From positions 47,134-111,133 of the forward strand of contig NZ_BLYI01000070.1 in assembly GCF_016586355.1 (NCBI RefSeq): DNA of 64,000 nucleotides. Direction: 5' to 3'. This document shows positions 27,175-36,189 of this stretch, piece after piece (position 1 is the first letter of the stretch; every line of letters starts with the position of its first letter). Below the pieces are notes generated by a model. The model did not search any database. It was not told where the DNA came from and saw only the letters and a list, made by a program, of their open reading frames with translations. The position numbers and the translations under genes were made by a program. Source of the DNA: Anaerostipes butyraticus. Lineage in GTDB: Bacteria > Bacillota > Clostridia > Lachnospirales > Lachnospiraceae.

Positions 27175-28024
27175 ATGAATACAACCAATGACAAAGCAGC
27201 CAGACAGCCAAAACCTTTAACTGAACTAACGCTTCTAAACCGTTTTCTGTTTAACGAAGTAATGGAACAGCCGGAAAATCTCCGGGTATTATTAGAAATC
27301 ATTCTCGGGAAAGAGATTTTGTTAAAATATCTGCCTGAAACTGAGCGGGAAACCCGCACTTCTCCCATTCACCGTTTTATCAAACTGGATGTCTGGGCAA
27401 TGGATGAAGAAGATACTGTATACAATGCTGAAGTACAGCAGAAAAATACGCAGAACCTTCCAAAGCGAAGCCGCTATTATCAGGGGATGATTGACAGTAA
27501 ACTCTTAAAACCCGGTGTAGTTGATTTTAATGAGCTGAACGATATTTTTATCATTATAATCACTCCTTTTGACCTGTTCGGTCAGGCCGCTATCTGTACA
27601 CATTTCAGATGCAGTGTGAGGAAGTACCAGAGCTTCATCTGCAGGATGGGGCAGCAAGAATTTTTATAAATACCCATGGAAAAATCCTGAAGATATCAGC
27701 GATGATCTGCTTGAGCTGCTTCATTTAATTGAACATACAAATGATCATGATACCACCTATCATAATAAAAACTTACAGAAAATGTCAGAAAGAGTGCGTG
27801 AAATTCAAAATAATGCGGAAGTGAGTGTGAAATATATGCAGGCATGGGAAGAACAAGTCCTCGACCGTCAGGAAGCGCGGGAAGAGGGCCGGAAACAACT
27901 ATTATCAGAACTCATTCAAAAGAAACTGGAAAAAGGACTGACCATGGATCAGATCGCAGATACGCTGGAAATTGACGCTTCCAGAGTAAAGGAACTGATC
28001 CGGGAAATGGAAACATCAGGTTAG
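27175..28024 (+). pseudogene. Rpn/PD-(D/E)XK nuclease family transposase-like gene, two frameshifts
   Basis: The first piece (27175 onward) reads LTLLNRFLFNEVMEQPENLRVLLEIILGKEI and the nuclease core LDVWAMDEEDTVYNAEVQQ, matching the Rpn / PD-(D/E)XK transposase family (D...ExQ). The frame breaks near 27585 in a GG pair: one more G would read GQGRYLYTFQMQCEEVPELHLQDG. It breaks again in the A-run at 27680-27684: one more A gives HGKNPEDISDDLLELLHLIEHT. The final part (27782-28024) is the usual charged tail with a helix-turn-helix-like end (MDQIADTLEIDASRVKELI). These proteins are recombination-promoting nucleases often present in many copies. This copy is inactive if the sequence is right. 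The start has a good AAAGGAG site. Confidence 0.82.
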
Positions 28025-28046
28025 TCTGTTTTCTTTTAAACAAAAC

Positions 28047-28092
28047 ATCTCCGGAGTGCCGCTTCTTTTTACAGGAAGTGTACTCCGGAGAT
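28047..28092 (+). terminator. Hairpin between the Rpn-like gene and ppk (bidirectional)
   Basis: ATCTCCGGAGT/ACTCCGGAGAT, a perfect 11-bp stem with a 24-base loop. TATTATATTTTC follows on the plus strand and ATGTTTTGTTT on the minus strand, between convergent genes. Confidence 0.65.
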
Positions 28093-28107
28093 TATTATAT
28101 TTTCATA

Positions 28108-30165
28108 TTATAAATTTTTGCGTTCCATTGCCTGATCATACGCCTGCTGATAGAAGAATTCCTGAGAATTTAAAGGTGTATCCTGATTTTCCGGACGTTT
28201 ATAATTTCCTTCAGAATCTTCTTCTTTTGCTTTCTGGTTATCACTGAGCATCGTAATGAACATTTCAATGATCTGCAGTTTCAGATCCGGGTCATAAACC
28301 GGAGCCGCTACTTCTACACGGCGGAGAGTATTTCTTGTCATAAAGTCTGCGGACGCAATATAGACTTTTTCTCTTCCCTTCGCACCGAAAATATAGATGC
28401 GGGAATGTTCCAGAAATCTTCCGACAATGCTTCGAACAGTAATATTCTCTGTTTTTCCTTTGACTCCAGGAATCAGACAGCAGATACCGCGAACGATCAT
28501 GTCAATCTTCACGCCTGCACAGGATGCTTCGATCAGTTTTTCCATGATCTTCTTATCCGTCAGAGAATTCATCTTAAGGCCAATATACGCCTCTTCGCCG
28601 GCTTTTGCGTAATTGATCTCTTCATCAATCATATCAAGAATCCGGTTCTGCAGACAGTTTGGAGCCACCAGCAGATGTTCAGATTCCTGGACCGTCTCAC
28701 CCATGGACAGTGCCTGGAAAACATTGGCTGCATCTTCCGCAATCCCTTCATCTGCCGTCATCAGAGACAGATCCGTATACAGACGGCTGGTTTTTTCATT
28801 ATAGTTTCCGGTTCCGATCTGCGTAATGCAGCGGATTCCGCCTTTGGTCTTTCTTGTGATCAGGCAAAGTTTGGAATGTACTTTATATCCGTCCAGGCCA
28901 TAGATCACACGGCATCCGGCATCTTCCAGACGGCGGGACCAGCGGATATTATTTTCCTCATCAAAACGAGCTTTTAACTCCATCAAAATCGTGACTTCTT
29001 TTCCGTTGTCTGCTGCTTCGATCAATGCTGCCGCAATCTGGCTCTGTTTTGCCACACGGTAAAGAGTCATCTTAATGGAAACTACATCCTCATCTTCAGC
29101 CGCTTCACGGAGCAGATTCAAAAATGGTCTCATGCTCTCATATGGATAAGACAGAAGCTTATCTTTCTTTTCGATCTGCTTGATAATGGATTTGTGATCT
29201 TTAAACTGCGGAGATTTCTGAGGCACCCTTCTTTCATAAAATAACTCTGATTCTCCTCTTAAACAGTCTCTGATTCCGTCCACAAAGGACAGGTCAAGAG
29301 GAGAACGGCTGTGGAATACATAATCTGTGCTCAGATGGAGATATCCGCAGATTGTTTCAATACTTTCGCCGTCCATTTCCCTTGTATATTCCAGACGGAT
29401 CGGCGCCAGTTTTCTTCTCTTCTTGATCAGATCCTCCATGAAATCTCTGTAGTCCAGATCTTCATCATACAAAGCATCTGCATCAATATCTGCATTTCTT
29501 GTAACACGGATCAGACACTTGGATTTTACATGATAGCCTTTAAATACTCTCGGCACATAGTGAAGAATGATCTCTTCAGACAGCATATATGCGTCTTTTC
29601 CAGGAATCTTGATCAGGCGCGGAAAAACTCCGCTTCCGCATGGAATGATCGCCAGTCGTTCCTTTCCGTTTTTCGTTTCCAGTACGGCCACTGCATAGAT
29701 TTCCTTATTTTTCAGAAAAGGGAATGGCTGTCTCTTGGCAATAATTGTCGGAGAAATCAGCGGCGCAATCTCTGCCTTAAAATATTTTCTTAAATATTCA
29801 CTTTCTTTTTTTGAGATCTTCTGAAAGTTAACCAGCTTCATCCCATAATGCTCCAGCTTTTCCATCAGATCTTCATAAATAGTATCTTTCTTTCGGTTCA
29901 GTCTCTTTACTTCCGGAATGATGGCGTCCAGCTGTTCCTGCGATGTCATCTTCGTCTTATTTTCCCTTATTTCACGGTCGATCAGCAGCTGATCTACCAG
30001 TGTCCCCACACGGACCATAAAGAATTCATCCAGGTTGCTCTGATAAATTGACGCAAATGACAGCCTCTCACACAAAGGGACCTGAGGATTCTGAGCCTCT
30101 GCCAGAACTCTCTCATTAAATTTCAACCAGGATAATTCCCTATTCATATAAATCTTTTGTTTCAT
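28108..30165 (-). CDS. ppk: Polyphosphate kinase 1
   Basis: 685-residue enzyme that reversibly adds the terminal phosphate of ATP to polyphosphate. It starts with the family segment YMNRELSWLKFNERVLAEA. The four-domain layout is intact: N-terminal domain, head domain and two PLD-like C-terminal domains. The phosphorylated histidine is His430 in GYKVHSKLCLITRK, with a second PLD-like HSRIYIFGAKGREKVYIASADFMTRN motif. Length is normal. A 22-bp-spaced direct repeat in its upstream region could be a PhoP box. It is monocistronic and convergent with the Rpn-like gene. Confidence 0.95.
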   Translation of the reverse strand: MKQKIYMNRELSWLKFNERVLAEAQNPQVPLCERLSFASIYQSNLDEFFMVRVGTLVDQLLIDREIRENKTKMTSQEQLDAIIPEVKRLNRKKDTIYEDLMEKLEHYGMKLVNFQKISKKESEYLRKYFKAEIAPLISPTIIAKRQPFPFLKNKEIYAVAVLETKNGKERLAIIPCGSGVFPRLIKIPGKDAYMLSEEIILHYVPRVFKGYHVKSKCLIRVTRNADIDADALYDEDLDYRDFMEDLIKKRRKLAPIRLEYTREMDGESIETICGYLHLSTDYVFHSRSPLDLSFVDGIRDCLRGESELFYERRVPQKSPQFKDHKSIIKQIEKKDKLLSYPYESMRPFLNLLREAAEDEDVVSIKMTLYRVAKQSQIAAALIEAADNGKEVTILMELKARFDEENNIRWSRRLEDAGCRVIYGLDGYKVHSKLCLITRKTKGGIRCITQIGTGNYNEKTSRLYTDLSLMTADEGIAEDAANVFQALSMGETVQESEHLLVAPNCLQNRILDMIDEEINYAKAGEEAYIGLKMNSLTDKKIMEKLIEASCAGVKIDMIVRGICCLIPGVKGKTENITVRSIVGRFLEHSRIYIFGAKGREKVYIASADFMTRNTLRRVEVAAPVYDPDLKLQIIEMFITMLSDNQKAKEEDSEGNYKRPENQDTPLNSQEFFYQQAYDQAMERKNL

Positions 30166-30215
30166 CCATTTTCACCTTTCAGTCTTTTTGCGTTTTACCC
30201 CTACATCATACGATG

Positions 30216-30247
30216 ATTATGTTAAATTCTGGTAATCATTATGTTAA
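30216..30247 (-). promoter_or_regulatory. Direct repeat upstream of ppk, possible Pho box
   Basis: TTAACATAAT occurs twice on the minus strand (30216-30225 and 30238-30247) with starts 22 bases apart, about 50 and 72 bases upstream of the ppk start codon. Tandem TTAACA-like repeats on one DNA face are typical of PhoP sites in Gram-positive bacteria, and ppk is a usual Pho-regulon gene. Confidence 0.4.
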
Positions 30248-30401
30248 CTTCCTGTAAATCTATTTGGTATTTTGAAGACCTTCCGTTCCCCCTTGCATTT
30301 ACACCCAAAATAATGTATGTTACACTTTTAATAAATCATTACTTTTATATTATAATATGTAACATTTTTTATTTCAATATTATGAAAAGGGAACATCAAT
30401 T

Positions 30402-32801
30402 ATGAACCAAAAAGTTTTTCAGACACTGGAATTTGATAAAATCATAAAGATACTGACCGGATATGCCTCTACTGAAATGGGCAGGGATTTATGCCGGAAA
30501 CTAACTCCGATGACAAAGGAAACTGATATCCTAAATGCCCAGGATCATACCCAGGACGCACTGACCCGGATTTACCGCAGAGGCAGTATTTCTTTCTCCG
30601 GAATTACCGATCTGAAACCTTCCATTGCACGGCTGAACATGAAAGGAAGTCTCGGTGCCGGGGAACTCTTAAATATTGCAAAACTGCTGGAAACCGTAAA
30701 AAACGCGGCTGCGTACAACTCCAGTGAGGACGATGATATGGAAGCAGATTCTCTCGATGAGATTTTTGAGGCTCTGGTTCCTTTAAATGACCTGCTTCGG
30801 GAAATCAGACGCTGCATTATCTCGGAAGAAGAGATCAGCGATGACGCGTCTTCTGCTCTGAAAAGCATCCGCCGCTCTATGAAACAGGCCAATCAGAAAA
30901 TCCACAATCAGCTGACAGCTGTTGTCAGTGCATCCTCCAATCAGGATAAACTGCAGGATGCCATTGTTACCATGCGAAACGGCCGGTACTGTATCCCGGT
31001 GAAACAGGCCTACCGCAATTCTTTCCCGGGAATGATCCATGATCAGTCTGCTTCCGGCAATACTTTGTTTATCGAGCCAATGTCCGTGGTCACTTTAAAC
31101 AATGAACTGAAAGAACTGGAGGGACGGGAACAGGCGGAAATTGAGAAAATTCTCTCCCTCTTAAGCGAAGAAGCCTCTTATGCAGCGGATGATCTTGCAC
31201 GAAACCAGGATCTTCTGGTTCAGCTGGACTTCATTTTCGCCAAGGCCAAATATGCCAAAGATCTGGATGCTTCCCGTCCGATCTTCCGGGAAGACGGCGT
31301 GATCAATATCAAGCAGGGGCGTCACCCTCTGCTGGACCAAAAGAAAGTCGTTCCGATCAATGTGTCACTGGGACAGGATTTTTCCATGCTGATCATCACC
31401 GGACCAAATACCGGCGGAAAAACCGTTTCCTTAAAGACCGTTGGCCTTCTGACACTGATGGGACAGGCCGGTCTTCATATTCCGGCTTTCCAGGGTTCTT
31501 CTCTTGGTATTTTCCGGGAAGTCTTTGCCGATATCGGAGATGAACAGAGCATCGAGCAGAATCTCAGTACTTTTTCTTCTCATATGACAAATATTGTCTC
31601 CATCATTCAGCAGGCATATAAAGATTCCCTTGTACTTCTGGATGAGCTGTGCGGAGGAACGGATCCGATCGAAGGAGCCGCTCTGGCAATTTCGATTTTG
31701 ACAGATCTCCATGACCGGGGGATTAAGACAATGGCAACGACTCATTACAGCGAGCTTAAAATGTTTGCCCTCTCTACAGACGATATTGAGAATGCATCCT
31801 GCGAGTTCGATGTTGAAACTCTGTCTCCAACTTACCGGCTGATGATCGGAATTCCGGGTAAGAGCAATGCCTTTGCTATTTCCAGAAAACTGGGACTGGA
31901 TGAACATATCATTGAAGGTGCTTCCGGACAGATTGATGAATCTGTAAAAGATTTTGAAACAATCCTCGCTGATCTCGAAAAAAGCAAACAGACTATTGAA
32001 CAGGAACAGGAAGAAATCCTTGCCTATCGAAAAGAAATTGAATCCCTGCGCAGAAGTCTTAAGGCCCGTCAGGACAATATAAAAGAAAAGCGGGAAAAAA
32101 CTCTTCGAAATGCCCGTGAAGAAGCACAGCGGATTCTGCAGGAAGCAAAAGATGTGGCAGATCAGACCATCCGTGAATATAATCAGCTGAAAAAGCAGAC
32201 AAATAAAGATACCAACAAAAAGATGGAACATATGCGAAGCGATCTCCGCGGCCGGATGAACAAGCTGGAAAATCAAATGACGTCCAGGAAGAAGAAGCGT
32301 TCCGGCAAACGGCATGACGCAGGCGATTTTCACGTAGGGGATGAAGTGTACGTATCCAGTTTATCTTTAAATGGTACAGTGCAGACTCTCCCGAACGCCA
32401 AAGGCGATCTCTATGTCCAGATGGGCATGATGCGGTCTCTGGTCAACATCCGGGATCTTGAAATCACAAAAACCGCAAAAGAAGTGAAACGTGAAAACCA
32501 GCGGAACGAAAACAGAGGACGCGCCCGCACCGCCATGAACAAATCCGCCACCATCAAACCGGAAATCAATGTGATGGGAATGACCGTTGACGAAGCAATT
32601 GCTGAACTGGACAAGTACATTGATGACGCCTGTCTTGCAAATCTGGCGCAGATCACGGTTGTCCACGGAAAAGGAACCGGAGCCCTTCGAAAAGGCCTTC
32701 ATAATTACTTCAAAACTCTGAAAAAGCAGAAACGCATTTCCGGCTACCGGGACGGCGAATATGGAGAAGGCGATCTCGGCGTTACCGTTGTAACTTTATA
32801 A
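30402..32801 (+). CDS. mutS2: MutS2 endonuclease
   Basis: 799 residues. MutS-like core and lever domains come first; the ATPase has Walker A GPNTGGKTVSLKT near residue 332, the MutS signature STFSSHMTNI, and Walker B LVLLDELCGGTDP followed by the TTHYSELK switch. A long coiled coil (520-640) leads to a KOW-like segment (GDEVYVSSLSLNGTVQ) and a C-terminal Smr nuclease domain (VMGMTVDEAIAELDKYID...VVHGKGTGALRKGL). It lacks the mismatch-recognition domain of MutS1. Family members suppress recombination and, in B. subtilis, bind stalled ribosomes for rescue. It is followed at 21 bases by an EAL gene. Confidence 0.95.
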   Translation: MNQKVFQTLEFDKIIKILTGYASTEMGRDLCRKLTPMTKETDILNAQDHTQDALTRIYRRGSISFSGITDLKPSIARLNMKGSLGAGELLNIAKLLETVKNAAAYNSSEDDDMEADSLDEIFEALVPLNDLLREIRRCIISEEEISDDASSALKSIRRSMKQANQKIHNQLTAVVSASSNQDKLQDAIVTMRNGRYCIPVKQAYRNSFPGMIHDQSASGNTLFIEPMSVVTLNNELKELEGREQAEIEKILSLLSEEASYAADDLARNQDLLVQLDFIFAKAKYAKDLDASRPIFREDGVINIKQGRHPLLDQKKVVPINVSLGQDFSMLIITGPNTGGKTVSLKTVGLLTLMGQAGLHIPAFQGSSLGIFREVFADIGDEQSIEQNLSTFSSHMTNIVSIIQQAYKDSLVLLDELCGGTDPIEGAALAISILTDLHDRGIKTMATTHYSELKMFALSTDDIENASCEFDVETLSPTYRLMIGIPGKSNAFAISRKLGLDEHIIEGASGQIDESVKDFETILADLEKSKQTIEQEQEEILAYRKEIESLRRSLKARQDNIKEKREKTLRNAREEAQRILQEAKDVADQTIREYNQLKKQTNKDTNKKMEHMRSDLRGRMNKLENQMTSRKKKRSGKRHDAGDFHVGDEVYVSSLSLNGTVQTLPNAKGDLYVQMGMMRSLVNIRDLEITKTAKEVKRENQRNENRGRARTAMNKSATIKPEINVMGMTVDEAIAELDKYIDDACLANLAQITVVHGKGTGALRKGLHNYFKTLKKQKRISGYRDGEYGEGDLGVTVVTL

Positions 32802-32822
32802 TATTATCAGTAAGGAGACATC

Positions 32823-33614
32823 ATGAAGCGACATCCATGTAATATAACAGAAAACCAGATGCACCAGGCGCTGCGGGAAGAAGAATTCAAACTTTTTCTC
32901 CAGCCTAAGGTGCACCTGAAAAACGGTACAGTAACCGGAGCAGAAGCTCTGGTCCGCTGGATTTCCAGCGATGGCCGGACCTTCTTTCCTAATGACTTTA
33001 TCCCTTTATTTGAACAAAACGGTTTCATTCTCTCTCTCGATCATTATATGCTGAAACAGGCCTGCCGCCTGATTCACTTCTGGATCAAAAACCATCTCCC
33101 ACCAGTTCCGGTTTCAGTCAATCAGTCCAGGCAGACCTTTCTGAAGCCGGATTATGTTTCCCGGCTTCAGGAGCTGATAAAAACCTGGCAGATTCCAGAT
33201 GGTTTCCTGATTCTCGAAATTACAGAAGGAATCGCTTTAAAAAATGAAACAGAGCTTAATTCCCTCCTCTCACAAATCCGGACTTTGGGAATTCTGACTT
33301 CCATGGATGATTTTGGCACTGGTTACTCTTCACTTACAGTTCTCGGAAACCTTCGGATTGATGAGCTCAAACTGGACCGGGGATTTCTTCTGAACGCGGC
33401 AGAACCATCCAATACCCGTGCCCGTATCATTATGGAACACACACTCCAGATGGCTGCCCGGCTCCAGATCCCCACAGTCACAGAAGGAATTGAAACAAAG
33501 GAGCAGGCAGAACTGGCCCGGGATCTGGGAAGCATTTATGGTCAGGGATATTTCTATGGGAAACCCATCCCTGCAGAAGAATTTCATAACAAATATATCA
33601 TTTGCAAAAAATAG
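32823..33614 (+). CDS. EAL-domain cyclic-di-GMP phosphodiesterase
   Basis: 263 residues forming a single EAL domain with no sensor domain. The catalytic signature is AEALVRW near residue 38. The other metal- and substrate-binding residues are visible: Asn in SVNQSR, Glu in LEITEG, Asp pair in MDDFGTGYSS, Lys in ELKLDRGFL, Glu in TEGIETKEQ, and Gln in GQGYFYGKP. All residues needed for cleavage of cyclic-di-GMP seem present, so it should be active. It directly follows mutS2 and probably shares its transcript; a terminator follows. Confidence 0.88.
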   Translation: MKRHPCNITENQMHQALREEEFKLFLQPKVHLKNGTVTGAEALVRWISSDGRTFFPNDFIPLFEQNGFILSLDHYMLKQACRLIHFWIKNHLPPVPVSVNQSRQTFLKPDYVSRLQELIKTWQIPDGFLILEITEGIALKNETELNSLLSQIRTLGILTSMDDFGTGYSSLTVLGNLRIDELKLDRGFLLNAAEPSNTRARIIMEHTLQMAARLQIPTVTEGIETKEQAELARDLGSIYGQGYFYGKPIPAEEFHNKYIICKK

Positions 33615-33657
33615 AATTCCCGGAATTTCTATGGCTTAGAAGTTCCGGGAATTTTTT
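33615..33657 (+). terminator. Terminator after the EAL gene
   Basis: AATTCCCGGAA/TTCCGGGAATT stem starting at the stop codon, followed by TTTTTATTTA. Strong intrinsic terminator for mutS2/EAL transcripts. Confidence 0.85.
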
Positions 33658-33698
33658 ATTTATGTTATAATGATTTTTCAGATATACAGGAGGCAGAT

Positions 33699-34076
33699 AT
33701 GATGAAAAAACAGATTTTATTATATAATATCAAAAATAGAAAAAGAGCCATGGACATCCGCCGGGTTTTAATGCCGTTAAAAATCCGCATCAAAACTATT
33801 TCTCCGGAAGAATTTGCCCATCCCATCGGATATCTTCTGGGGCTGGATGGATACGAGGCGTCAGACGCTCCTGCCGATGCTTGTTTCTTTGAAGATGAGA
33901 TGATGGTCATGGCCGGATTCACCAGCTATGATATTGATCAGGTCATCCACGGATTCCATAAACGCAGAATCCAGGGAATTCCCCTGAAGGCGGTCGTCAC
34001 ACCTCACAATCAGGAATGGACTTCTTATAAATTATACGGAGACCTGAAAAAAGAACATGAAAAAATGACGAAATAG
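33699..34076 (+). CDS. DUF3783 family protein
   Basis: 125-residue protein with a family-typical start (KKQILLYNIKNRKRAMDIRRVLMPLKIRIKTI), then YLLGLDGYE, EDEMMVMAGFT, and a C-terminus KAVVTPHNQEWTSYKLYGDLKKEHEKMTK. These features match DUF3783 proteins that are common in Clostridia. The function is unknown. No catalytic motif is evident. It is a single gene between two intrinsic terminators, with AGGAGG-type ribosome binding site ahead of the ATG. Confidence 0.8.
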   Translation: MMKKQILLYNIKNRKRAMDIRRVLMPLKIRIKTISPEEFAHPIGYLLGLDGYEASDAPADACFFEDEMMVMAGFTSYDIDQVIHGFHKRRIQGIPLKAVVTPHNQEWTSYKLYGDLKKEHEKMTK

Positions 34077-34078
34077 CA

Positions 34079-34120
34079 AAACCCCCAAAGTTCCAGTCCA
34101 TGACGCTTTGGGGGTTTTTA
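34079..34120 (+). terminator. Terminator after the DUF3783 gene (bidirectional)
   Basis: AACCCCCAAAG/CTTTGGGGGTT stem with TTTTT on the plus strand and a shorter T-run (TTTTGC) on the minus strand. It lies between convergent genes. Confidence 0.85.
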
Positions 34121-34131
34121 TCAAATAATTT

Positions 34132-34524
34132 CTAAAAGGTTACCGTTTTCGGTTCTTTGGTAAAGGATGAAAATGTCGCTGCGGCATCTTTCATATAGAA
34201 TACCTGAGTATTGCCGTCATCCGGCGCGTACATCTCTTTCAGAGATGGATATGCATCCAGCAGAGAAGCTTTCGCTTCTGTCCGGTCATCTTCCACCAAA
34301 GTTGCCGCTACACGAAGCCAGTCTCCATCTTTCATGGCGCAGATCTCAACTTTTCCATTCTTCATGATCTGTTTGGATACATCTTTTACTTTTCCGGTCT
34401 GAATATACAGTTTCCCTTCAAACATATGTATCGTCCCAAAAGGACGCACCCTCGGCTGATCGCCGTCCATCGTAGCCAGATAATAAGTTTCCGCATCTTT
34501 CAGGAACTGATAAACTTCTTCCAT
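34132..34524 (-). CDS. Pyridoxamine 5'-phosphate oxidase-like flavoprotein
   Basis: 130 residues if the second ATG (34522-34524) is used; the GTGAGGA site is 6 bases from it but almost touches the first ATG. The split-barrel flavin-binding fold is indicated by YYLATMDGDQPRVRPFGTIHMFEGKLYIQTGKVKDVSKQIMKNGKVEICAM. Small proteins of this group bind FMN or F420-like cofactors and are mostly uncharacterised reductases. The residues for a true PdxH are not all present, so pyridoxine metabolism is unlikely. It is last in a four-gene minus-strand run from yqeY. Confidence 0.82.
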   Translation of the reverse strand: MEEVYQFLKDAETYYLATMDGDQPRVRPFGTIHMFEGKLYIQTGKVKDVSKQIMKNGKVEICAMKDGDWLRVAATLVEDDRTEAKASLLDAYPSLKEMYAPDDGNTQVFYMKDAAATFSSFTKEPKTVTF

Positions 34525-34576
34525 GTTCATTCCTCACTTTCTGTCTATGCTTTGATTTCCTTACTTCCTGTCTGGA

Positions 34577-35119
34577 TCAAATCTGCTCTACTTTCATTTT
34601 TTCGAACCCGTCCCTCCCAAGAACCGCAGACAAAGCCTGTTTGTATTCATCATACGTAAGACTGCCTTCCGGAACTAAAAGTTCAAAATCCGTGCCATAT
34701 GCATTGACGAACAGGTTTGTTTCCTTCAAACCGTTTTTCATATAAAATTTTTTCCTGCCGGCCCTCTGCTCCGCATTGGACGCGGACGCATCCTGCTTCT
34801 CAATTTCCAGGATCAGCTTCCTGCCGCGGAACCTGTCCATAATCTTCTGAATTCCAATGCTTCCGTATCCTCCGCTGCGCTTTTCCGGCAGTATGGCATA
34901 ATAATCCAGAATTGCCAGATCTCCTGCCAGCATATTAATATTTAATCCTATCAATTCTTCCTCTTCCATCAGAGATAAAATTTCCATCTTCCCTTCCTGC
35001 TCCAGTTTCCGCATAAAGTCAAATGGCTTTTTTTCTTCTGCCGGAAATGCCTCTTCATACAATGTCTTCAATCGATTTGCTGTCTCTCTTTTCATGTCAT
35101 CAAATCGTATCAAATCCAT
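34577..35119 (-). CDS. GNAT-family N-acetyltransferase
   Basis: 180 residues with the GNAT fold: N-terminal strand and helix (LKTLYEEAFPAEEKKPF), the central LAILDYYAILPEKRSGGYGSIGI acetyl-CoA-binding segment (the RxxGxG/A equivalent is RSGGYGSIG), then KLILEIEK and FYMKNGLKETN. The substrate is not evident. It lies 27 bases downstream of the cysteine-hydrolase gene and 50 bases upstream of the flavoprotein, in the same operon. Confidence 0.8.
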   Translation of the reverse strand: MDLIRFDDMKRETANRLKTLYEEAFPAEEKKPFDFMRKLEQEGKMEILSLMEEEELIGLNINMLAGDLAILDYYAILPEKRSGGYGSIGIQKIMDRFRGRKLILEIEKQDASASNAEQRAGRKKFYMKNGLKETNLFVNAYGTDFELLVPEGSLTYDEYKQALSAVLGRDGFEKMKVEQI

Positions 35120-35146
35120 ATGTTCCTGACTCCTCTTTCTTTATTT

Positions 35147-35683
35147 TTATTCTTGTATTTTAATCTGACACGCCTTCATGGCTTCCAGTGCATTGGCATG
35201 ACTCTCCGGTGTCACTCCCGCACAGCATTTTGCATCTATCATAATTTCCGCTTCCGGGAGCACAGATTTCAGAATCATCGCGTTAGAAATCACACAGATA
35301 TCCGTACATAATCCGATCAGCTCAATTCTGCAGTCCTCTGTACCGCATGCTTCTGCCAGAACATCTCCCAGTTCTCTGGAACCAAACGCTCCCTTTTTGC
35401 AGAAATCATGAACCTCTGCCTTCGTCTCTGCCAAAGCCTGCAGAATCTCTCCATTGAGCGCCCAGCCGTCTTCACCGTAAATACAATGAGCCACCGGCAG
35501 ATTCTTCCCTTCCTGAGTTTCCAGATAATCTTCCCCATGGGTATCCAGGGTTCCGTAAATATCCCCCTGGAAATTCCGGATCTTATCCGCTGCAGCAGTG
35601 ACAATATTCTGAGCTTCTTCTGTTCCAAGAGCGCCATCGATAAAGTCATTCTGCATGTCCACAACAACTAAAATATGTTTCAT
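35147..35683 (-). CDS. Isochorismatase-family cysteine hydrolase (nicotinamidase-like)
   Basis: 178 residues with the complete catalytic triad: Asp9 (VVVDMQNDFIDGALG), Lys near residue 93 (FCKKGAFGS) and Cys near 126 (IGLCTDICVISNA). Overall it resembles nicotinamidase/pyrazinamidase, which converts nicotinamide to nicotinate for NAD recycling; the metal-site pattern DxH is partly visible (LDTHGEDY). Nicotinamidase is the most likely activity, with other amidases possible. Its start codon overlaps the yqeY stop by four bases, so translation is coupled. Confidence 0.82.
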   Translation of the reverse strand: MKHILVVVDMQNDFIDGALGTEEAQNIVTAAADKIRNFQGDIYGTLDTHGEDYLETQEGKNLPVAHCIYGEDGWALNGEILQALAETKAEVHDFCKKGAFGSRELGDVLAEACGTEDCRIELIGLCTDICVISNAMILKSVLPEAEIMIDAKCCAGVTPESHANALEAMKACQIKIQE

Positions 35684-36126
35684 TGAAGTTTTTCCCCTAC
35701 CAGCTGATTGACCAGTTTTCCGTCTGCCTTTCCTTTCACTCTCGGCATCAGATTTTTCATGATATTTCCTTTATCCTTCATCGTTGGGGCGTCGATTCCA
35801 AGCTCAGATAATACGGCGTCAATCTCCGCCTTAATCTGGTCTTCGCTCATCTGCTCCGGCGCGAACTCTTCCAGAACCGCAAGTCTTGCTTTGCACTCAT
35901 CAATAATGTCCGTGCGGTCTGCCGGACAGGAATCCATCGTCTCTTTTGTCTGTTTCATTTCTTTTGCGATAATTCCGTTTTCTTCTGCCTCTGTCAGATC
36001 TTCTCGCTTGTCAATCTGAGCGTTCTTTAACGCTGTCAGCAGCATGGAAAGGGCATCTTTTCGCTCTTTGTCCTTATTTTTCATTGCTGCCATCATTTCT
36101 TTTCGAATTACATCGATCATACTCAT
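35680..36126 (-). CDS. yqeY: GatB/YqeY domain protein
   Basis: 148-residue helical protein of the YqeY family: MSMIDVIRKEMMAAMKNKDKERKDALSMLLTALKNAQIDKRE, then ARLAVLEEFAPEQMSEDQI and the C-terminal KDKGNIMKNLMPRVKGKADGKLVNQLV. The fold is shared with the tail of the amidotransferase subunit GatB, which contacts tRNA; the role of stand-alone YqeY is unclear. It is first in an operon with the nicotinamidase-like, acetyltransferase and flavoprotein genes. Confidence 0.9.
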   Translation of the reverse strand: MSMIDVIRKEMMAAMKNKDKERKDALSMLLTALKNAQIDKREDLTEAEENGIIAKEMKQTKETMDSCPADRTDIIDECKARLAVLEEFAPEQMSEDQIKAEIDAVLSELGIDAPTMKDKGNIMKNLMPRVKGKADGKLVNQLVGEKLQ

Positions 36127-36189
36127 GTTTTTTTTCCTCCTCCTGCAAATCTCATATTGTGTCTATCTTAACACACCAGCTGCGGTTCT

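Noticed and set aside
27175..28024. Complete insertion sequence around the Rpn-like gene
   Set aside because: No terminal inverted repeats or target duplication were found on either side; only the damaged nuclease gene is present.
31431..32333. 300-codon open frame on the minus strand inside mutS2
   Set aside because: Antisense shadow of a conserved gene; Phe/Ile/Leu-rich composition typical of reverse reading.
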